64,000 nucleotides of DNA, taken from NCBI GenBank assembly GCA_009784725.1, contig WQXS01000002.1:1-64000 (forward strand), written 5' to 3'. Origin of the DNA: Oscillospiraceae bacterium (GTDB lineage Bacteria; Bacillota; Clostridia; Oscillospirales; Oscillospiraceae). Position numbers and translations under genes: made by a program. The notes under the pieces were generated by a model that searched no databases, was not told the origin of the DNA, and saw only the letters and a program-made list of their open reading frames with translations. Below are positions 9,877 through 19,315 of the stretch, piece by piece; the stretch's first letter is position 1, and each line of letters opens with the position of its first letter.

Positions 9877-10974
9877 ATGCTTAATAATAAAACAATTGCG
9901 GTAGTAGTGCCGGCTTATAACGAAGAAACGCAAATAGGCATTGTAATCGATACAATGCCGGCTTTTGTTGACAGGATTATTATAGTAAACGACTTTTCAA
10001 AAGACAAAACTTTTGAAATCGTATGTGACTATATTAAACGCGAAAATGGAAATAGTGATAAAACGATTTCAATCCCATATATTGAGCCTCCAATAGAAAC
10101 AATTTTCAACAAAGCAGATGTCGTTTTATTTGAAATGCGAAGGGAAGAGGTAAGCAAATACCCCCCCCACGAAATATTCAACGACAAGGATACTGACAGG
10201 ATTGTGCTGATCAACAATAAAAAAAACGCACGTGTTGGCGGAGCTATCAAAATAGGTTATAAATGGTGCCGCGATCACGGCATTGATTGTACATCTGTTA
10301 TGGCAGGGGACGCACAAATGGATCCGGATGAGTTAGAAAGTATATGCTTACCTGTTGTTGAAGATGATATAGACTATGTCAAAGGAAACAGGCTATGGCA
10401 TGGGGCATCACGAATAATCGTTCCAAAGAAAAGATTTTTCGGGAACTCAGTGCTATCCGCAATGACAAAAGTAGCTTCAGGTTTCTGGCGCATATCAGAT
10501 ACTCAAACAGGTTATACATCTATATCTCTGCGTGCGTTGAACAAGCTGAGTTTATATAGTATATATAATAATTACGGAGTTCCAAACGATATCCTTATCA
10601 AGCTTAACATAGCACATTGTACAATAAGAGAGATTCCGATAAAACCGGTATACAATGTCGGCGAACAGAGTAAAATGAAGATCGGTAAAGTAATTCCCAC
10701 CGTGAGTTGGTTATTAGTAAAAGGATTCTATAAACGAATTTTCAGCAAGTACTTAATTAATGATTTTCATCCAATATTCGTATTTTACTCTCTTTCAGTG
10801 CTTAGTTTATTATCAAGTATATATTTTCTTGTATATATTATTATAGGCTTATGCCATCAGGCAGTCTCAAGCGGAACATATTTTGGTTTTGTGTTATCGT
10901 TAATCCTATGCATACTCCTTTTTTCCTTTGGAATGTGGTTCGACATGATAGACAATGAAAGGCTACAGAAATAG
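9877..10974 (+). CDS. DPM1-like family 2 glycosyltransferase with C-terminal membrane helices
   Basis: A 365-residue GT2 enzyme. VVVPAYNE near residue 10, VNDFSKD at ~37 and MAGDAQMDPDE at ~145 match the polyprenyl-phosphate mannose/glucose synthase group, which moves a sugar from a nucleotide donor to undecaprenyl phosphate on the inner face of the membrane. Two hydrophobic helices (~300-325 and ~335-357) anchor the C-terminus. An unusual insert of about 50 residues lies between the VNDFSKD motif and the GGA segment; it includes a run of eight C at 10161-10168. The ATG follows the TAA of the preceding membrane protein with no gap. The lipid-linked sugar is unknown. Confidence 0.8.
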   Translation: MLNNKTIAVVVPAYNEETQIGIVIDTMPAFVDRIIIVNDFSKDKTFEIVCDYIKRENGNSDKTISIPYIEPPIETIFNKADVVLFEMRREEVSKYPPHEIFNDKDTDRIVLINNKKNARVGGAIKIGYKWCRDHGIDCTSVMAGDAQMDPDELESICLPVVEDDIDYVKGNRLWHGASRIIVPKKRFFGNSVLSAMTKVASGFWRISDTQTGYTSISLRALNKLSLYSIYNNYGVPNDILIKLNIAHCTIREIPIKPVYNVGEQSKMKIGKVIPTVSWLLVKGFYKRIFSKYLINDFHPIFVFYSLSVLSLLSSIYFLVYIIIGLCHQAVSSGTYFGFVLSLILCILLFSFGMWFDMIDNERLQK

Positions 10975-10992
10975 TTCATAGAGGTGACAAGC

Positions 10993-11571
10993 ATGTCTGA
11001 TTTCTTTGTACATCAATCAAGCTATGTAGATGATCCGTGTATTATCGGTATTGGCACATGTATATGGCATTTTTCGCATATCATGAAAAACAGTAAGATA
11101 GGACAAAATTGCAATATTGGGCAAAATGTTGTAATTTCCCCAGATGTTATTCTAGGTGATAATGTTAAAATCCAAAACAATGTTTCAGTCTATACTGGTG
11201 TTATTTGCGAAGACAACGTGTTTCTGGGACCATCTTGCGTATTCACAAATATAGTAAACCCGCGGAGTCATATAGAAAGAAAATCAGAGTATAAACAAAC
11301 CCTCATAAAAGAAGGTGCAAGCATCGGTGCAAACGCAACGATCGTTTGCGGAAACACAATAGGGAAATATGCTCTCATTGGTGCAGGGAGCGTTATAACA
11401 AAAGATATACCGGATTTTGCAATGGTTTACGGAGTACCCGCGCGGTTTGTAGGATTTGTATGTAAATGTGCAGAGAAACTCGTTTTTGATAATAATAAAG
11501 CCATTTGTAAAGAGTGTGCTGTTGAGTATCTCAATGAGTCCGGAAAAGTGAGTGAACTTTTATATGATTAA
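10993..11571 (+). CDS. wbpD: UDP-2-acetamido-3-amino-GlcA N-acetyltransferase (WbpD/WlbB type)
   Basis: A 192-residue left-handed beta-helix acetyltransferase with repeated hexapeptides (IGQNCNIGQNVVI, LGDNVKIQNNVSV). The family acetylates the 3-amino group of UDP-2-acetamido-3-amino-2,3-dideoxyglucuronate. The C-terminal extension carries CKC and CKEC, which may form a small zinc ribbon. A longer frame starts at GTG 10984, but that codon is part of the AGAGGTG ribosome binding site six bases before the ATG at 10993, so the ATG is preferred. The next two genes encode the 6-dehydrogenase and 3-dehydrogenase of the same pathway; the aminotransferase is at 19316-20500 on the other strand. Confidence 0.85.
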   Translation: MSDFFVHQSSYVDDPCIIGIGTCIWHFSHIMKNSKIGQNCNIGQNVVISPDVILGDNVKIQNNVSVYTGVICEDNVFLGPSCVFTNIVNPRSHIERKSEYKQTLIKEGASIGANATIVCGNTIGKYALIGAGSVITKDIPDFAMVYGVPARFVGFVCKCAEKLVFDNNKAICKECAVEYLNESGKVSELLYD

Positions 11572-12883
11572 CAAAGAGGGTTTTCTGCATAAAATTGAAT
11601 CGAAAGATCTTGTTATTGGTGTTATAGGGTTGGGTTATGTTGGTTTACCCTTAGCTGTAGAAAAGGCAAAAGCTGGATATAAAACTATTGGCTTTGATAT
11701 TCAATCAGAAAAGGTTGACATGGTCAATAGCGGAGTCAATTATATAGGCGATGTTGTTGATTCCGATTTGGCACTCATGATCTCATCTGGTAAACTCTCA
11801 GCAACAACAGATTTTTCGTTTGTCAAGGATGTGGACTTTGTTGCAATTTGCGTTCCAACCCCTCTCGATGAATATCAGCAACCGGATATCAGCTATGTAA
11901 GAGAATCTACAAAAATGGTTGGAAAGTATCTGAAAGCCGGTAGTATTGTAGTGCTCGAAAGTACAACATATCCCGGTACTACAGAAGAGCTCATGAAACC
12001 ATTGCTTGAGCAGGAATCTGGAATGAAATGCGGTGAAGATTTCTACTTAGCGTTTTCACCCGAAAGAGTTGATCCCGGAAACCTTATATATAACACAAAA
12101 AACACACCTAAAGTTGTCGGCGGTATCGGAAAGGATGCAACACAACTGACAGCTGCTGTTTATCGAAATGTTTTAGTAAGTGATATACTCGAAGTTTCTT
12201 CCCCGAAAGTTGCCGAGATGGAAAAAATCCTGGAAAACACATACCGAAACATCAACATAGCACTTGCCAATGAAATGGCTATTATTTGCGAGAAAATGGG
12301 TATTGACGTTTGGGAAGTGATCAATGCCGCGAAAACAAAACCTTACGGTTTCACTGCTTTTTACCCGGGTCCGGGTGTTGGTGGACATTGTATACCTCTA
12401 GACCCTTTTTATCTGACATGGAAATCACGTGAGTTTGATTATCATACACGCTTGATAGAAACAGCAAATGAAATCAACACATATATGCCTCAATATGTTG
12501 TTGAACGAAGTGCGAAAATACTCAACAGATTCAAGAAAGCTTTAAACGGTGCAAAGATTTTGATCCTGGGAGTAGCATATAAACAAAATATTGATGATTA
12601 TCGAGAAAGTCCTGCACTACGTGTAATCAGACAGTTTGAAGAATCAGGCGCAGACATCGATTATTTTGACCCTTATATTTTTGAGTACAAATATAAGGGG
12701 TCAGAAAAAAGCGGATTACTTGAACTAACATCAGATATAATTCCTATGTATGATTTGGTTGTAATTACTACAGCGCACGATATTGTGAATTATGACATGG
12801 TGCAACAGTATGCAAAAATGATTTTTGACACAAAAAATGTCATGAAGAATGTGAAAAACAGAAGTAATATAGAATTATTATAA
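11552..12883 (+). CDS. wbpA: UDP-N-acetylhexosamine 6-dehydrogenase (WbpA/WecC family)
   Basis: A 443-residue nucleotide-sugar dehydrogenase of the UDP-Glc/GDP-Man family, which oxidises C6 of UDP-GlcNAc (or a related donor) to the uronate with two NAD+. The N-terminal Rossmann motif GVIGLGYVGLPLA, the STTYPGTTEE segment and the catalytic-cysteine block GPGVGGHCIPLDP (~residue 275) are intact, and the length is normal. The start may be GTG 11552 or ATG 11564; both overlap the end of the acetyltransferase gene. The neighbouring WbpB- and WbpD-like enzymes make UDP-GlcNAc the likely substrate, but UDP-ManNAc specificity cannot be excluded from sequence alone. Confidence 0.85.
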   Translation: MNFYMINKEGFLHKIESKDLVIGVIGLGYVGLPLAVEKAKAGYKTIGFDIQSEKVDMVNSGVNYIGDVVDSDLALMISSGKLSATTDFSFVKDVDFVAICVPTPLDEYQQPDISYVRESTKMVGKYLKAGSIVVLESTTYPGTTEELMKPLLEQESGMKCGEDFYLAFSPERVDPGNLIYNTKNTPKVVGGIGKDATQLTAAVYRNVLVSDILEVSSPKVAEMEKILENTYRNINIALANEMAIICEKMGIDVWEVINAAKTKPYGFTAFYPGPGVGGHCIPLDPFYLTWKSREFDYHTRLIETANEINTYMPQYVVERSAKILNRFKKALNGAKILILGVAYKQNIDDYRESPALRVIRQFEESGADIDYFDPYIFEYKYKGSEKSGLLELTSDIIPMYDLVVITTAHDIVNYDMVQQYAKMIFDTKNVMKNVKNRSNIELL

Positions 12884-12902
12884 TGTTTAAGGAGAACTAT
12901 AA

Positions 12903-13985
12903 GTGCAAAAACTAAAGTACGCATTGATTGGATGCGGCAGAATTTCAAAAAACCATTTGTCAGCAGCGCAAAATAACGATCTTGATATAGCCGCTATATG
13001 CGATATTCTCACTGATGCTATGGATGATAAAATTGCTAAATTTGATCTAGGCTATCTTCATAAATACACGGATCATAATGAAATGCTGGAAAAAGAAGCC
13101 CTTGATCTTGTTGCAATCGCTACCGAAAGCGGCAGTCATGCCGAAATCGCATTGAATTGTATTCGTAAAGGCATCCACGTTATCGTCGAAAAACCATTTA
13201 CTCTATCTACTTCAGATGCAGAAGAGATCATAAGTGAAAGCAAAAAGTATAATGTAAAAGTAAGTGTATGTCACCAAAATCGATTTAATAAAGCAATTCA
13301 GGTGACACGTAATGCTGTAGAAAGCAATGCTCTGGGAAAAATGCTTTACTCTGTGGCAAATATCCGCTGGAACAGAGATCATGATTATTTTAAACAGGCA
13401 AGCTGGCGAGGCACTTGGGCACAAGATGGCGGTGCTTTGATGAACCAGTGCATTCACAATATCGATTTATTATTATGGATGATGGGAAACAAAGTAACAG
13501 AAGTATTCGCATATACAAATCGCCTGACACATCCGTATATTGAAGCAGAGGATTTAGGGCTTGCTGTCGTTAAGTTTGCCAATGGTGGGTATGGTATTGT
13601 AGAAGGCACAGTGAATGTATACGATTCAAACTTTGAGGAAACCCTTTGTTTATTTGGATCAGAAGGTACAATAAAGATAGGTGGTAAGTCTGTTAATGCA
13701 ATTGAGCATTGGAAAGTAAAGGATTCTGATGAATCAGCAGAATCCCTCCATAACCGTTTTTCTGAAGATCCGCCTGACGTATACGGATTTGGGCATACTC
13801 CGTTATATAAAGATATGTTAGATGCAATAATAAACAACAGAAAACCATACATTGACGCAGTAGATGGAAAAAATGCAATAGAATTTATACTGGCTGTCCA
13901 TAAATCTGCAGTAGAAGGTCGACCTGTCAATCTCCCGATAACAAATGCTGCAACAACAGACTTTGCAAACAGATTTTGCAATTAA
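12903..13985 (+). CDS. wbpB: UDP-GlcNAcA 3-dehydrogenase, Gfo/Idh/MocA family (WbpB/WlbA type)
   Basis: A 360-residue oxidoreductase. The dinucleotide motif GCGRISKNH is at residues ~9-18, EKPF at ~97, and the HNIDLLLW segment in the second domain is typical of Gfo/Idh/MocA sugar dehydrogenases. In the family it oxidises C3 of UDP-GlcNAc uronate, giving the 3-keto substrate for the WbpE-type aminotransferase. The start is GTG at 12903, eight bases after AAGGAG. It is the last gene of the plus-strand operon and converges with the methyltransferase gene ending at 14097; I saw no strong terminator hairpin in the 110-base gap. Confidence 0.85.
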   Translation: MQKLKYALIGCGRISKNHLSAAQNNDLDIAAICDILTDAMDDKIAKFDLGYLHKYTDHNEMLEKEALDLVAIATESGSHAEIALNCIRKGIHVIVEKPFTLSTSDAEEIISESKKYNVKVSVCHQNRFNKAIQVTRNAVESNALGKMLYSVANIRWNRDHDYFKQASWRGTWAQDGGALMNQCIHNIDLLLWMMGNKVTEVFAYTNRLTHPYIEAEDLGLAVVKFANGGYGIVEGTVNVYDSNFEETLCLFGSEGTIKIGGKSVNAIEHWKVKDSDESAESLHNRFSEDPPDVYGFGHTPLYKDMLDAIINNRKPYIDAVDGKNAIEFILAVHKSAVEGRPVNLPITNAATTDFANRFCN

Positions 13986-14096
13986 CTTTCCGCTTTTTTC
14001 ACATTAATAAATACTTCCAAGGATATTTACTAATTAAAGCAAACGCCTAACACTATTCAAAAACTATAATGGAAACGTAATAACCTAATGATCGAA

Positions 14097-14858
14097 TCAG
14101 CGTTTTTTTAATATCCATATGTATGTTGGCAAAAGAAAATAAAGATAATCACAAGCTATTAAAGATAGCTTTTGTTTTATTGTGCCAGTTTTTAACATGT
14201 CTGTGGCATTAAAGAGATCAGGGTACGTTAATATTTTTTTTGTGTAGTCTATTCTTTCAAATGAAGAAGTTATTTTTCGCAATTTAGAAAAAGAGTAAAG
14301 GTTTTCATAATATAAATCCGCTTTACCGGATAAACGAATATATCTATTTGCTAATGATTTTGGCAACCATGAAAGAAATGGCAGCTTATAGTGAGGTTCG
14401 AAGATATCTAAATTATATTTATTTGCAGCTGCGAAATAGCAAATACCACCCGGCTTTAATACTCTATTAATTTCATATAATAGACGTATCGAATCTGGAA
14501 CATGCTCATAGACGTGTGTGCAAAGGACAACATCGAAAATACAATCTTGAAACGGTATGTTCATACTATCAGCGAGAATAAATTTTATCGAATCCTTTTC
14601 GTAATTTTTTTTTGCATATTTGATAGCATTCTTATCTATATCAATACCTATAACCTCTTTAAAATGACAACCTATCATGGCTGTTTGTATACCCGTAGAG
14701 CATCCGACATCTAGAATTTTCATGTCAAATGTGACTCCTAGATAATCTTGTAATACAGAGAGTACCTTCTTTGCCTTAACTCCACGTTCGCTTTCATTAT
14801 ATAATAAGTCGTAATCATCAGAATAATTATATTGATATTCATAGTTATCAGTGCTCAT
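14097..14858 (-). CDS. Class I SAM-dependent methyltransferase
   Basis: A 253-residue methyltransferase of the type-11 group. Motif I (LDVGCSTGIQTAMIG) is near residue 50, followed by the acidic IGIDIDKNAI strand and the FDVVLCTHVYEHV strand, all needed to bind S-adenosylmethionine. The C-terminal half is more basic and has a hydrophobic end (YLYFLLPTYIWIL) that might contact the membrane. It follows a flippase-like gene by eight bases. It could methylate a sugar or a lipid carrier; nothing in the sequence decides this. Confidence 0.8.
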   Translation of the reverse strand: MSTDNYEYQYNYSDDYDLLYNESERGVKAKKVLSVLQDYLGVTFDMKILDVGCSTGIQTAMIGCHFKEVIGIDIDKNAIKYAKKNYEKDSIKFILADSMNIPFQDCIFDVVLCTHVYEHVPDSIRLLYEINRVLKPGGICYFAAANKYNLDIFEPHYKLPFLSWLPKSLANRYIRLSGKADLYYENLYSFSKLRKITSSFERIDYTKKILTYPDLFNATDMLKTGTIKQKLSLIACDYLYFLLPTYIWILKKR

Positions 14859-14866
14859 ACATTAGC

Positions 14867-15844
14867 TCACTCCTCACTACACTTGATCTTTTTACACTGT
14901 TTCTTCTTTAAAAAACCCTTTAAATCTTTTCTGATGCAGAGATATGATATAAGAGTTAATACAACATCAGATATTAAAATAATCATCCTTAAGATTATCG
15001 GCAGAAGAACAGCTACTGTGATTCCAAACTTAGTTATTAATAAAGCATACATTGATGCTTCCTGAACACCAAGACCTCCCGGAGCAAATAAAGCAAAAAA
15101 CCCAATTATAGATGAAATAACACCTATAAAACCAATCTCAATACAGTATCTGATATTATGTTCAATACCTGTTGCAAAACAAATAAAGACAACCGACAGA
15201 ATGAAAAAGGTATGAGAAATTACTAATATAAATATTGCTTTTAATATTTGCTGTCTTGGTACTACAATAATGGAAAAGTCTCTTTTAACAACCTTCTTTA
15301 TTATTTTTATCAACAAATATAGTGCTTTTTCTATATATATTAAACATAGCACACACACAATAGACGAAACAACAACAATTAAATATTTCAAGAGTAAATC
15401 AATATATATGAAATTAAATAAAATATAATAGAACGCAGCAACACATACTATTGATATAGTCAATAGTAGCAACAATACATTAACAAATAGAACTTTTGCA
15501 GCACTGAACCCGTTTTTACTTAATATATACATTTGGATACCATATGCCCAAACTTTGCCTGGTATATACTTTGTTAAGTTTGTAATATTAAACACACCCA
15601 TGCTTTGTTTAAGTGTTATTTGATTAGTAGCTTTATGTGTTTCGTTTATTAAACAATGCCAAGTATATGTATGTGCACAGTAAGTAAGTACCATAAACAT
15701 AACTGCACAAACTGCATACCACACATTAATGGTAAATACTGTTTCCCTTAACTCACTCCAATTGTTTACAACCTGCATTACAAAGAAAACAATAGTAAGA
15801 AATATAACTATAATACCGATTACAAGCCTTAGGATTTTCTTCAT
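14867..15844 (-). CDS. LPG synthase TM-like / UPF0104 family membrane protein
   Basis: A 325-residue protein with about eight hydrophobic helices and the signature LFAPGGLGVQEA at ~residue 255, typical of the lysylphosphatidylglycerol synthase transmembrane family (PF03706, including AglD-type proteins). Family members are proposed flippases or integral-membrane partners of lipid and glycan transferases. The C-terminus is a short basic tail rich in lysine and cysteine. It lies between an FkbM methyltransferase and a class I methyltransferase in one closely spaced unit, suggesting a role in moving or modifying a lipid-linked intermediate. Confidence 0.75.
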   Translation of the reverse strand: MKKILRLVIGIIVIFLTIVFFVMQVVNNWSELRETVFTINVWYAVCAVMFMVLTYCAHTYTWHCLINETHKATNQITLKQSMGVFNITNLTKYIPGKVWAYGIQMYILSKNGFSAAKVLFVNVLLLLLTISIVCVAAFYYILFNFIYIDLLLKYLIVVVSSIVCVLCLIYIEKALYLLIKIIKKVVKRDFSIIVVPRQQILKAIFILVISHTFFILSVVFICFATGIEHNIRYCIEIGFIGVISSIIGFFALFAPGGLGVQEASMYALLITKFGITVAVLLPIILRMIILISDVVLTLISYLCIRKDLKGFLKKKQCKKIKCSEE

Positions 15845-15866
15845 TATTTTAACTCTTACTCATTAA

Positions 15867-16613
15867 TTAATTGCTTAATGAATCGATAAAAATTGAGTTA
15901 ACTCCAGTAAATGCGTATTCATCATAATTATTACTTTTCATATACTCAATTATATTTTTGTTCTTTTTACCATAGGGTAAACTTGTGTTGTACTCTACAA
16001 CTTCTGAAATAATTAAGAACGGTCTATATTTAGAAAAATCGATTGATCTTATGATCACTTCATCAAGACCTTCTAAATCGATTGATAAAATAGTTGGTGG
16101 TTTATCGCAAAAGAAATTTTGGACTATATCATTTACTGAGATAGTTTTTATTTTTACTACATCGATTATTTCTAAGTTTTTTCTTTTTTCGATCAAGCTT
16201 TGTGCTTCCTCGTAACTTAGCGTACTCAAAGAGGGTGAGTTCATAATATATAAATTTTCTTCTTTATCGCTGTCAATACTAACCGCCATGTTTAGTACTG
16301 TATCTCTTGGACGTTTTTTCTTAAGGGTATTAATTAAGCCGGGGTTAGCTTCAACCAATACCCCTCTTGCATTTTTAAGATAAAACAAATAGGTATTGCT
16401 GCCTACAATTGGATCATTTGCACCTAAATCGATATATGTCACATCATTAATATTAATCTTTAACTTTTGAAATATCGAGAAAATAATTACATCTTCTCCA
16501 AACTGCGAAAAAATATTATGATCTTTCATTGATAATATTTCAAATATTTTTCTTGGCAAAATTGCTCGTGCAAAAGAATAGCTTTTTCGCTTAAAAATAT
16601 CAGTAATTTTCAT
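15867..16613 (-). CDS. FkbM family methyltransferase
   Basis: A 248-residue protein with the FkbM pattern: an SQFGEDVIIF segment near residue 36, YIDLGANDPIVGSNT at ~62 as SAM-binding motif I, and the late LSIDLEGLDEVIIRSIDF block where family members normally have D-x-EG. FkbM enzymes usually methylate sugar hydroxyl groups. Length is typical. The gene downstream is the UPF0104 membrane protein. Between this gene and the next one upstream lies the remnant of a different FkbM gene. Confidence 0.85.
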   Translation of the reverse strand: MKITDIFKRKSYSFARAILPRKIFEILSMKDHNIFSQFGEDVIIFSIFQKLKININDVTYIDLGANDPIVGSNTYLFYLKNARGVLVEANPGLINTLKKKRPRDTVLNMAVSIDSDKEENLYIMNSPSLSTLSYEEAQSLIEKRKNLEIIDVVKIKTISVNDIVQNFFCDKPPTILSIDLEGLDEVIIRSIDFSKYRPFLIISEVVEYNTSLPYGKKNKNIIEYMKSNNYDEYAFTGVNSIFIDSLSN

Positions 16614-16654
16614 GAATACCTCTTTTATTATATTTTACTGCAGAATCAATTAAC

Positions 16655-16858
16655 TTATTTTGGCAAATAAGCAAATAGCTTCATTCCTCTTTGAATTACA
16701 GTATATTTTGGATTTGCAAATAAAATTAAATCTCTCATAACGTCAGGATCATTCGGTAAATGATAAATGCTTAACGATAATATCGGTTGATGTTTTTTAA
16801 GAATATTTGTTGCACCTTTTAACATTGCTCTTTCAAAACCTTCCTTATATGCTTTCCA
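16655..16858 (-). pseudogene. C-terminal remnant of a second FkbM methyltransferase gene
   Basis: On the minus strand, from about 16858 to the TAA at 16657-16655, an open frame of ~67 codons without its own start encodes EGFERAMLKGA, then KKHQPILSLSIYH, and ends in AYLPK. This is the final strand-helix region of an FkbM methyltransferase; compare the ending of the protein at 336-2696 (GSEYSALLGA, KPRLAICLYH). The SAM-binding part is missing and the frame overlaps the last codons of the GT4 gene that stops at 16845. It appears to be what is left after recombination replaced the rest of the gene. It is not part of the intact FkbM gene at 15867-16613, which has its own C-terminus. Confidence 0.75.
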
Positions 16859-18050
16859 TTAGTTTGATATACTCCAAAACTATAACTTTCCAGTCATATT
16901 TTTCTACTACTTCTTCTCTCGCTTTTTCTTCCATTTCTTTGTGTTTATCAGAACTGTTAATAAACTCTACAATCGCACGTGCAAGCTCTTTAGGATTCTC
17001 TTTTTCAGTAATAATCCCTGTTATACCGTCTTTTATAATTTCTCTAAAAACAGGTATATCAGATACAATAGGAATCGTTTTACTGCTCATTGCTTCAATA
17101 TTCACAAGACCGAAGCCTTCAGATAAAGATGGAAACACAAACATATCTGCTGATGCCATAAATGCCGCTTTTTCATCTTCTGTTACATACCCTAAAAATA
17201 ATAAGTTTTCATTTATACCAAGATCCATGGAAAGTGATTTCATGTTGTCCATTTCATTACCCATACCTAGGAATACAAAAATAAAATCAGGATATTTCTT
17301 AATTACAGCAGGTGCAGCTTCCACTATAAACTTAACACCTTTACGTTCAATAATATTTCCAACATATAAGGCAAACATTCCGGTGATATTATATTTCAGC
17401 TTCAAGCTGTCATCTCGTTTACTGGGATGAAAAAAATCGGTATCAATACCATATGGAATTATATGAATTTTCTCCTTATATCCACACTTGTTTATTGCTT
17501 TCATATTTTCTTGACTGATTGTAACCACTTCGTCTGCTTGTTTTAAAGCAAAGCAAATTAATTTATTTTTTGTAATACTACTAAATGAATGATCATCTTC
17601 TAAAATATCTGCACCCGGACAAGTGATTATAAGACTTAACTTCTTGTTAAAATACTTTTTGTATATAGCTGCGACAATTCCTTGCGGTACAACCCAATGT
17701 GCGTGAATTACATCTATATCCATCTTTTTGCAAACTTTTCTAACCAATAAAAATTGGTTTAACATAAAAAATGGTGCTGTTAATAAAAGAAACTTGTTTT
17801 TCTTAATATTAGGCAGAATACCGCTGCCATAAGCGAATCCACTTCTTCGGAATAGACCTTGTTTGAACCGAAAAACTTGGATATCGTCTATCTCTTCATG
17901 CTTTTTTGTCTTTTTGTCAGATGGTGCTATTACATATACTTTACAACTTTCTGAAATCCCTCTTGTTAATGAAGGAACAAAAAAATTTCTATATTCATGA
18001 TCGTTTATGCTTCTTTGATATGATGATGTGAGAACTAAGATCTTCTTCAT
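16845..18050 (-). CDS. Family 4 glycosyltransferase
   Basis: A 401-residue GT-B enzyme. The N-terminal half holds HAHWVVPQG (~125) and the C-terminal half ALYVGNIIERKG (~225) and FPSLSEGFGLVNIEAM, the EX7E motif that binds the donor diphosphate in retaining GT4 enzymes. The C-terminal helix (EKYDWKVIVLEYIKLMESI) is typical. The stop overlaps the open frame of an FkbM remnant, so the two genes may have been joined by recombination. A retaining transferase adding one residue of the repeat unit is likely; donor and acceptor are not predictable. Confidence 0.85.
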   Translation of the reverse strand: MKKILVLTSSYQRSINDHEYRNFFVPSLTRGISESCKVYVIAPSDKKTKKHEEIDDIQVFRFKQGLFRRSGFAYGSGILPNIKKNKFLLLTAPFFMLNQFLLVRKVCKKMDIDVIHAHWVVPQGIVAAIYKKYFNKKLSLIITCPGADILEDDHSFSSITKNKLICFALKQADEVVTISQENMKAINKCGYKEKIHIIPYGIDTDFFHPSKRDDSLKLKYNITGMFALYVGNIIERKGVKFIVEAAPAVIKKYPDFIFVFLGMGNEMDNMKSLSMDLGINENLLFLGYVTEDEKAAFMASADMFVFPSLSEGFGLVNIEAMSSKTIPIVSDIPVFREIIKDGITGIITEKENPKELARAIVEFINSSDKHKEMEEKAREEVVEKYDWKVIVLEYIKLMESI

Positions 18051-18126
18051 AAACTCATTCTTTCTATGCCAATTATGTTTTCTAGTAACAGATCGAATTA
18101 TAATCTTACTAAAATTAATGGTTTCT

Positions 18127-19281
18127 TTAGTATAATTTTTTAACGTTAATCACTTCATTTAATACCATACTCATGTCCAAGTCAATCGTGTTAAAATACC
18201 ATTTCATAGATTCAAACCTTGGAGCGTTTTCTATGTATACCAATTCCAAGGCCTTTTCTCTACTAAGCATACCTTCCCGAACTTGATTACTTCTTAAAGT
18301 ATCATTTTCGGTAAATCCCGCTATCAGGTAGTAAATATAATTATAAAACGGAACAGTCCCATCGCCTATTCTCCATGTACTTTCCGTATCTGGTGCTTTT
18401 TCCCAATTATACTCATTTATTAATACATTGTCTATTTCTTTCTCATTCCAAGGGATAAAATCAAATAAACGCATATACTTGTGAGAAATGAAAAAATTGC
18501 ATAATGTTGCATTAAAAGTGTCTAGTATTGAAGAATTTAAGTACTTTGGGTTTGTAGAGTACTGCTGTAAATAGTGAGAAATCATTTTTACTATACTTAG
18601 AAAGGGAAGTTTTTCTACCGCTGAAGAGTTCTCGCTTTTCCTTAACACAGCAGGTTTTACACCGCAGAAACCGCTTTTAAAATGTGTTTTTTCAAATGGA
18701 TTTGATGCCATTAGTATGTCATTAAGCTTGTACTTTTTTTTAACTTTGTTTGCATAATAAAAAAATTGCTTATCGCCTGCCATAAATAACGGGATCATGC
18801 CAAGATTTGGTTTTTTTAGCCATGCTAAAACATTCTTTTGAATATTTTTACGTTTTTGTGAAAGATTTGCTGTTATAATTACATGCTCAACATTCAATCT
18901 CTCACACATAAGTTTTTGGTTTCGGTGTGCTAAGTCAGTAATCATTCCCCAGTCATATGTATATGCGATTGGTCTTAATCCGAGTTCATTCACAAAATAA
19001 TGAAGACCGTAACTTGAATCACGACCTCCACTGAAAGATACCAGTGAGTCTATCTTACTGTCTGAACGTCTAACGCCATCAGCCCAATTGTTTAAGTCTG
19101 ATAGAGTTAAATAACTGTGTTTTTTATATGTATTACAGTAGTTGCATACTCCCTCAACATCAAACTCAATGAAAGGCATTGTTTCAGGTAAAATACAACG
19201 CGTACATCGTTTTAATGCACGGATGGGAGTTTCATCAATCTCATATTTCTTATAATAACAATTACTTACTTGTATGCTCAT
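18127..19281 (-). CDS. wbpG: N-acetyl sugar amidotransferase (WbpG type)
   Basis: A 384-residue PP-loop enzyme. CTRCILPETMPFIEFD near residue 26 and CNYC at ~47 form a zinc-binding module, and SFSGGRDSSYG (~83) is the ATP-pyrophosphatase loop. The family (WbpG, PseA-like) converts a sugar acetamido group to an acetamidino group, using ammonia made by a HisH-like glutaminase with a HisF-like partner. Neither partner is in this window. In Pseudomonas the substrate is a 2,3-diacetamido uronate, which fits the WbpA/B/D/E enzymes present here. The aminotransferase gene lies directly upstream. Start at the ATG with only a weak ribosome binding site. Confidence 0.8.
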   Translation of the reverse strand: MSIQVSNCYYKKYEIDETPIRALKRCTRCILPETMPFIEFDVEGVCNYCNTYKKHSYLTLSDLNNWADGVRRSDSKIDSLVSFSGGRDSSYGLHYFVNELGLRPIAYTYDWGMITDLAHRNQKLMCERLNVEHVIITANLSQKRKNIQKNVLAWLKKPNLGMIPLFMAGDKQFFYYANKVKKKYKLNDILMASNPFEKTHFKSGFCGVKPAVLRKSENSSAVEKLPFLSIVKMISHYLQQYSTNPKYLNSSILDTFNATLCNFFISHKYMRLFDFIPWNEKEIDNVLINEYNWEKAPDTESTWRIGDGTVPFYNYIYYLIAGFTENDTLRSNQVREGMLSREKALELVYIENAPRFESMKWYFNTIDLDMSMVLNEVINVKKLY

Positions 19282-19315
19282 TTACTATATCATATCCAAT
19301 CTTCCACACAAAATT

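Noticed and set aside
13454..13981. 175-codon open frame on the minus strand
   Set aside because: It lies antisense inside the well-supported 3-dehydrogenase gene and has no family features.
16807..17430. 207-codon plus-strand open frame
   Set aside because: Antisense shadow of the GT4 gene at 16845-18050; serine-rich, low-complexity translation.
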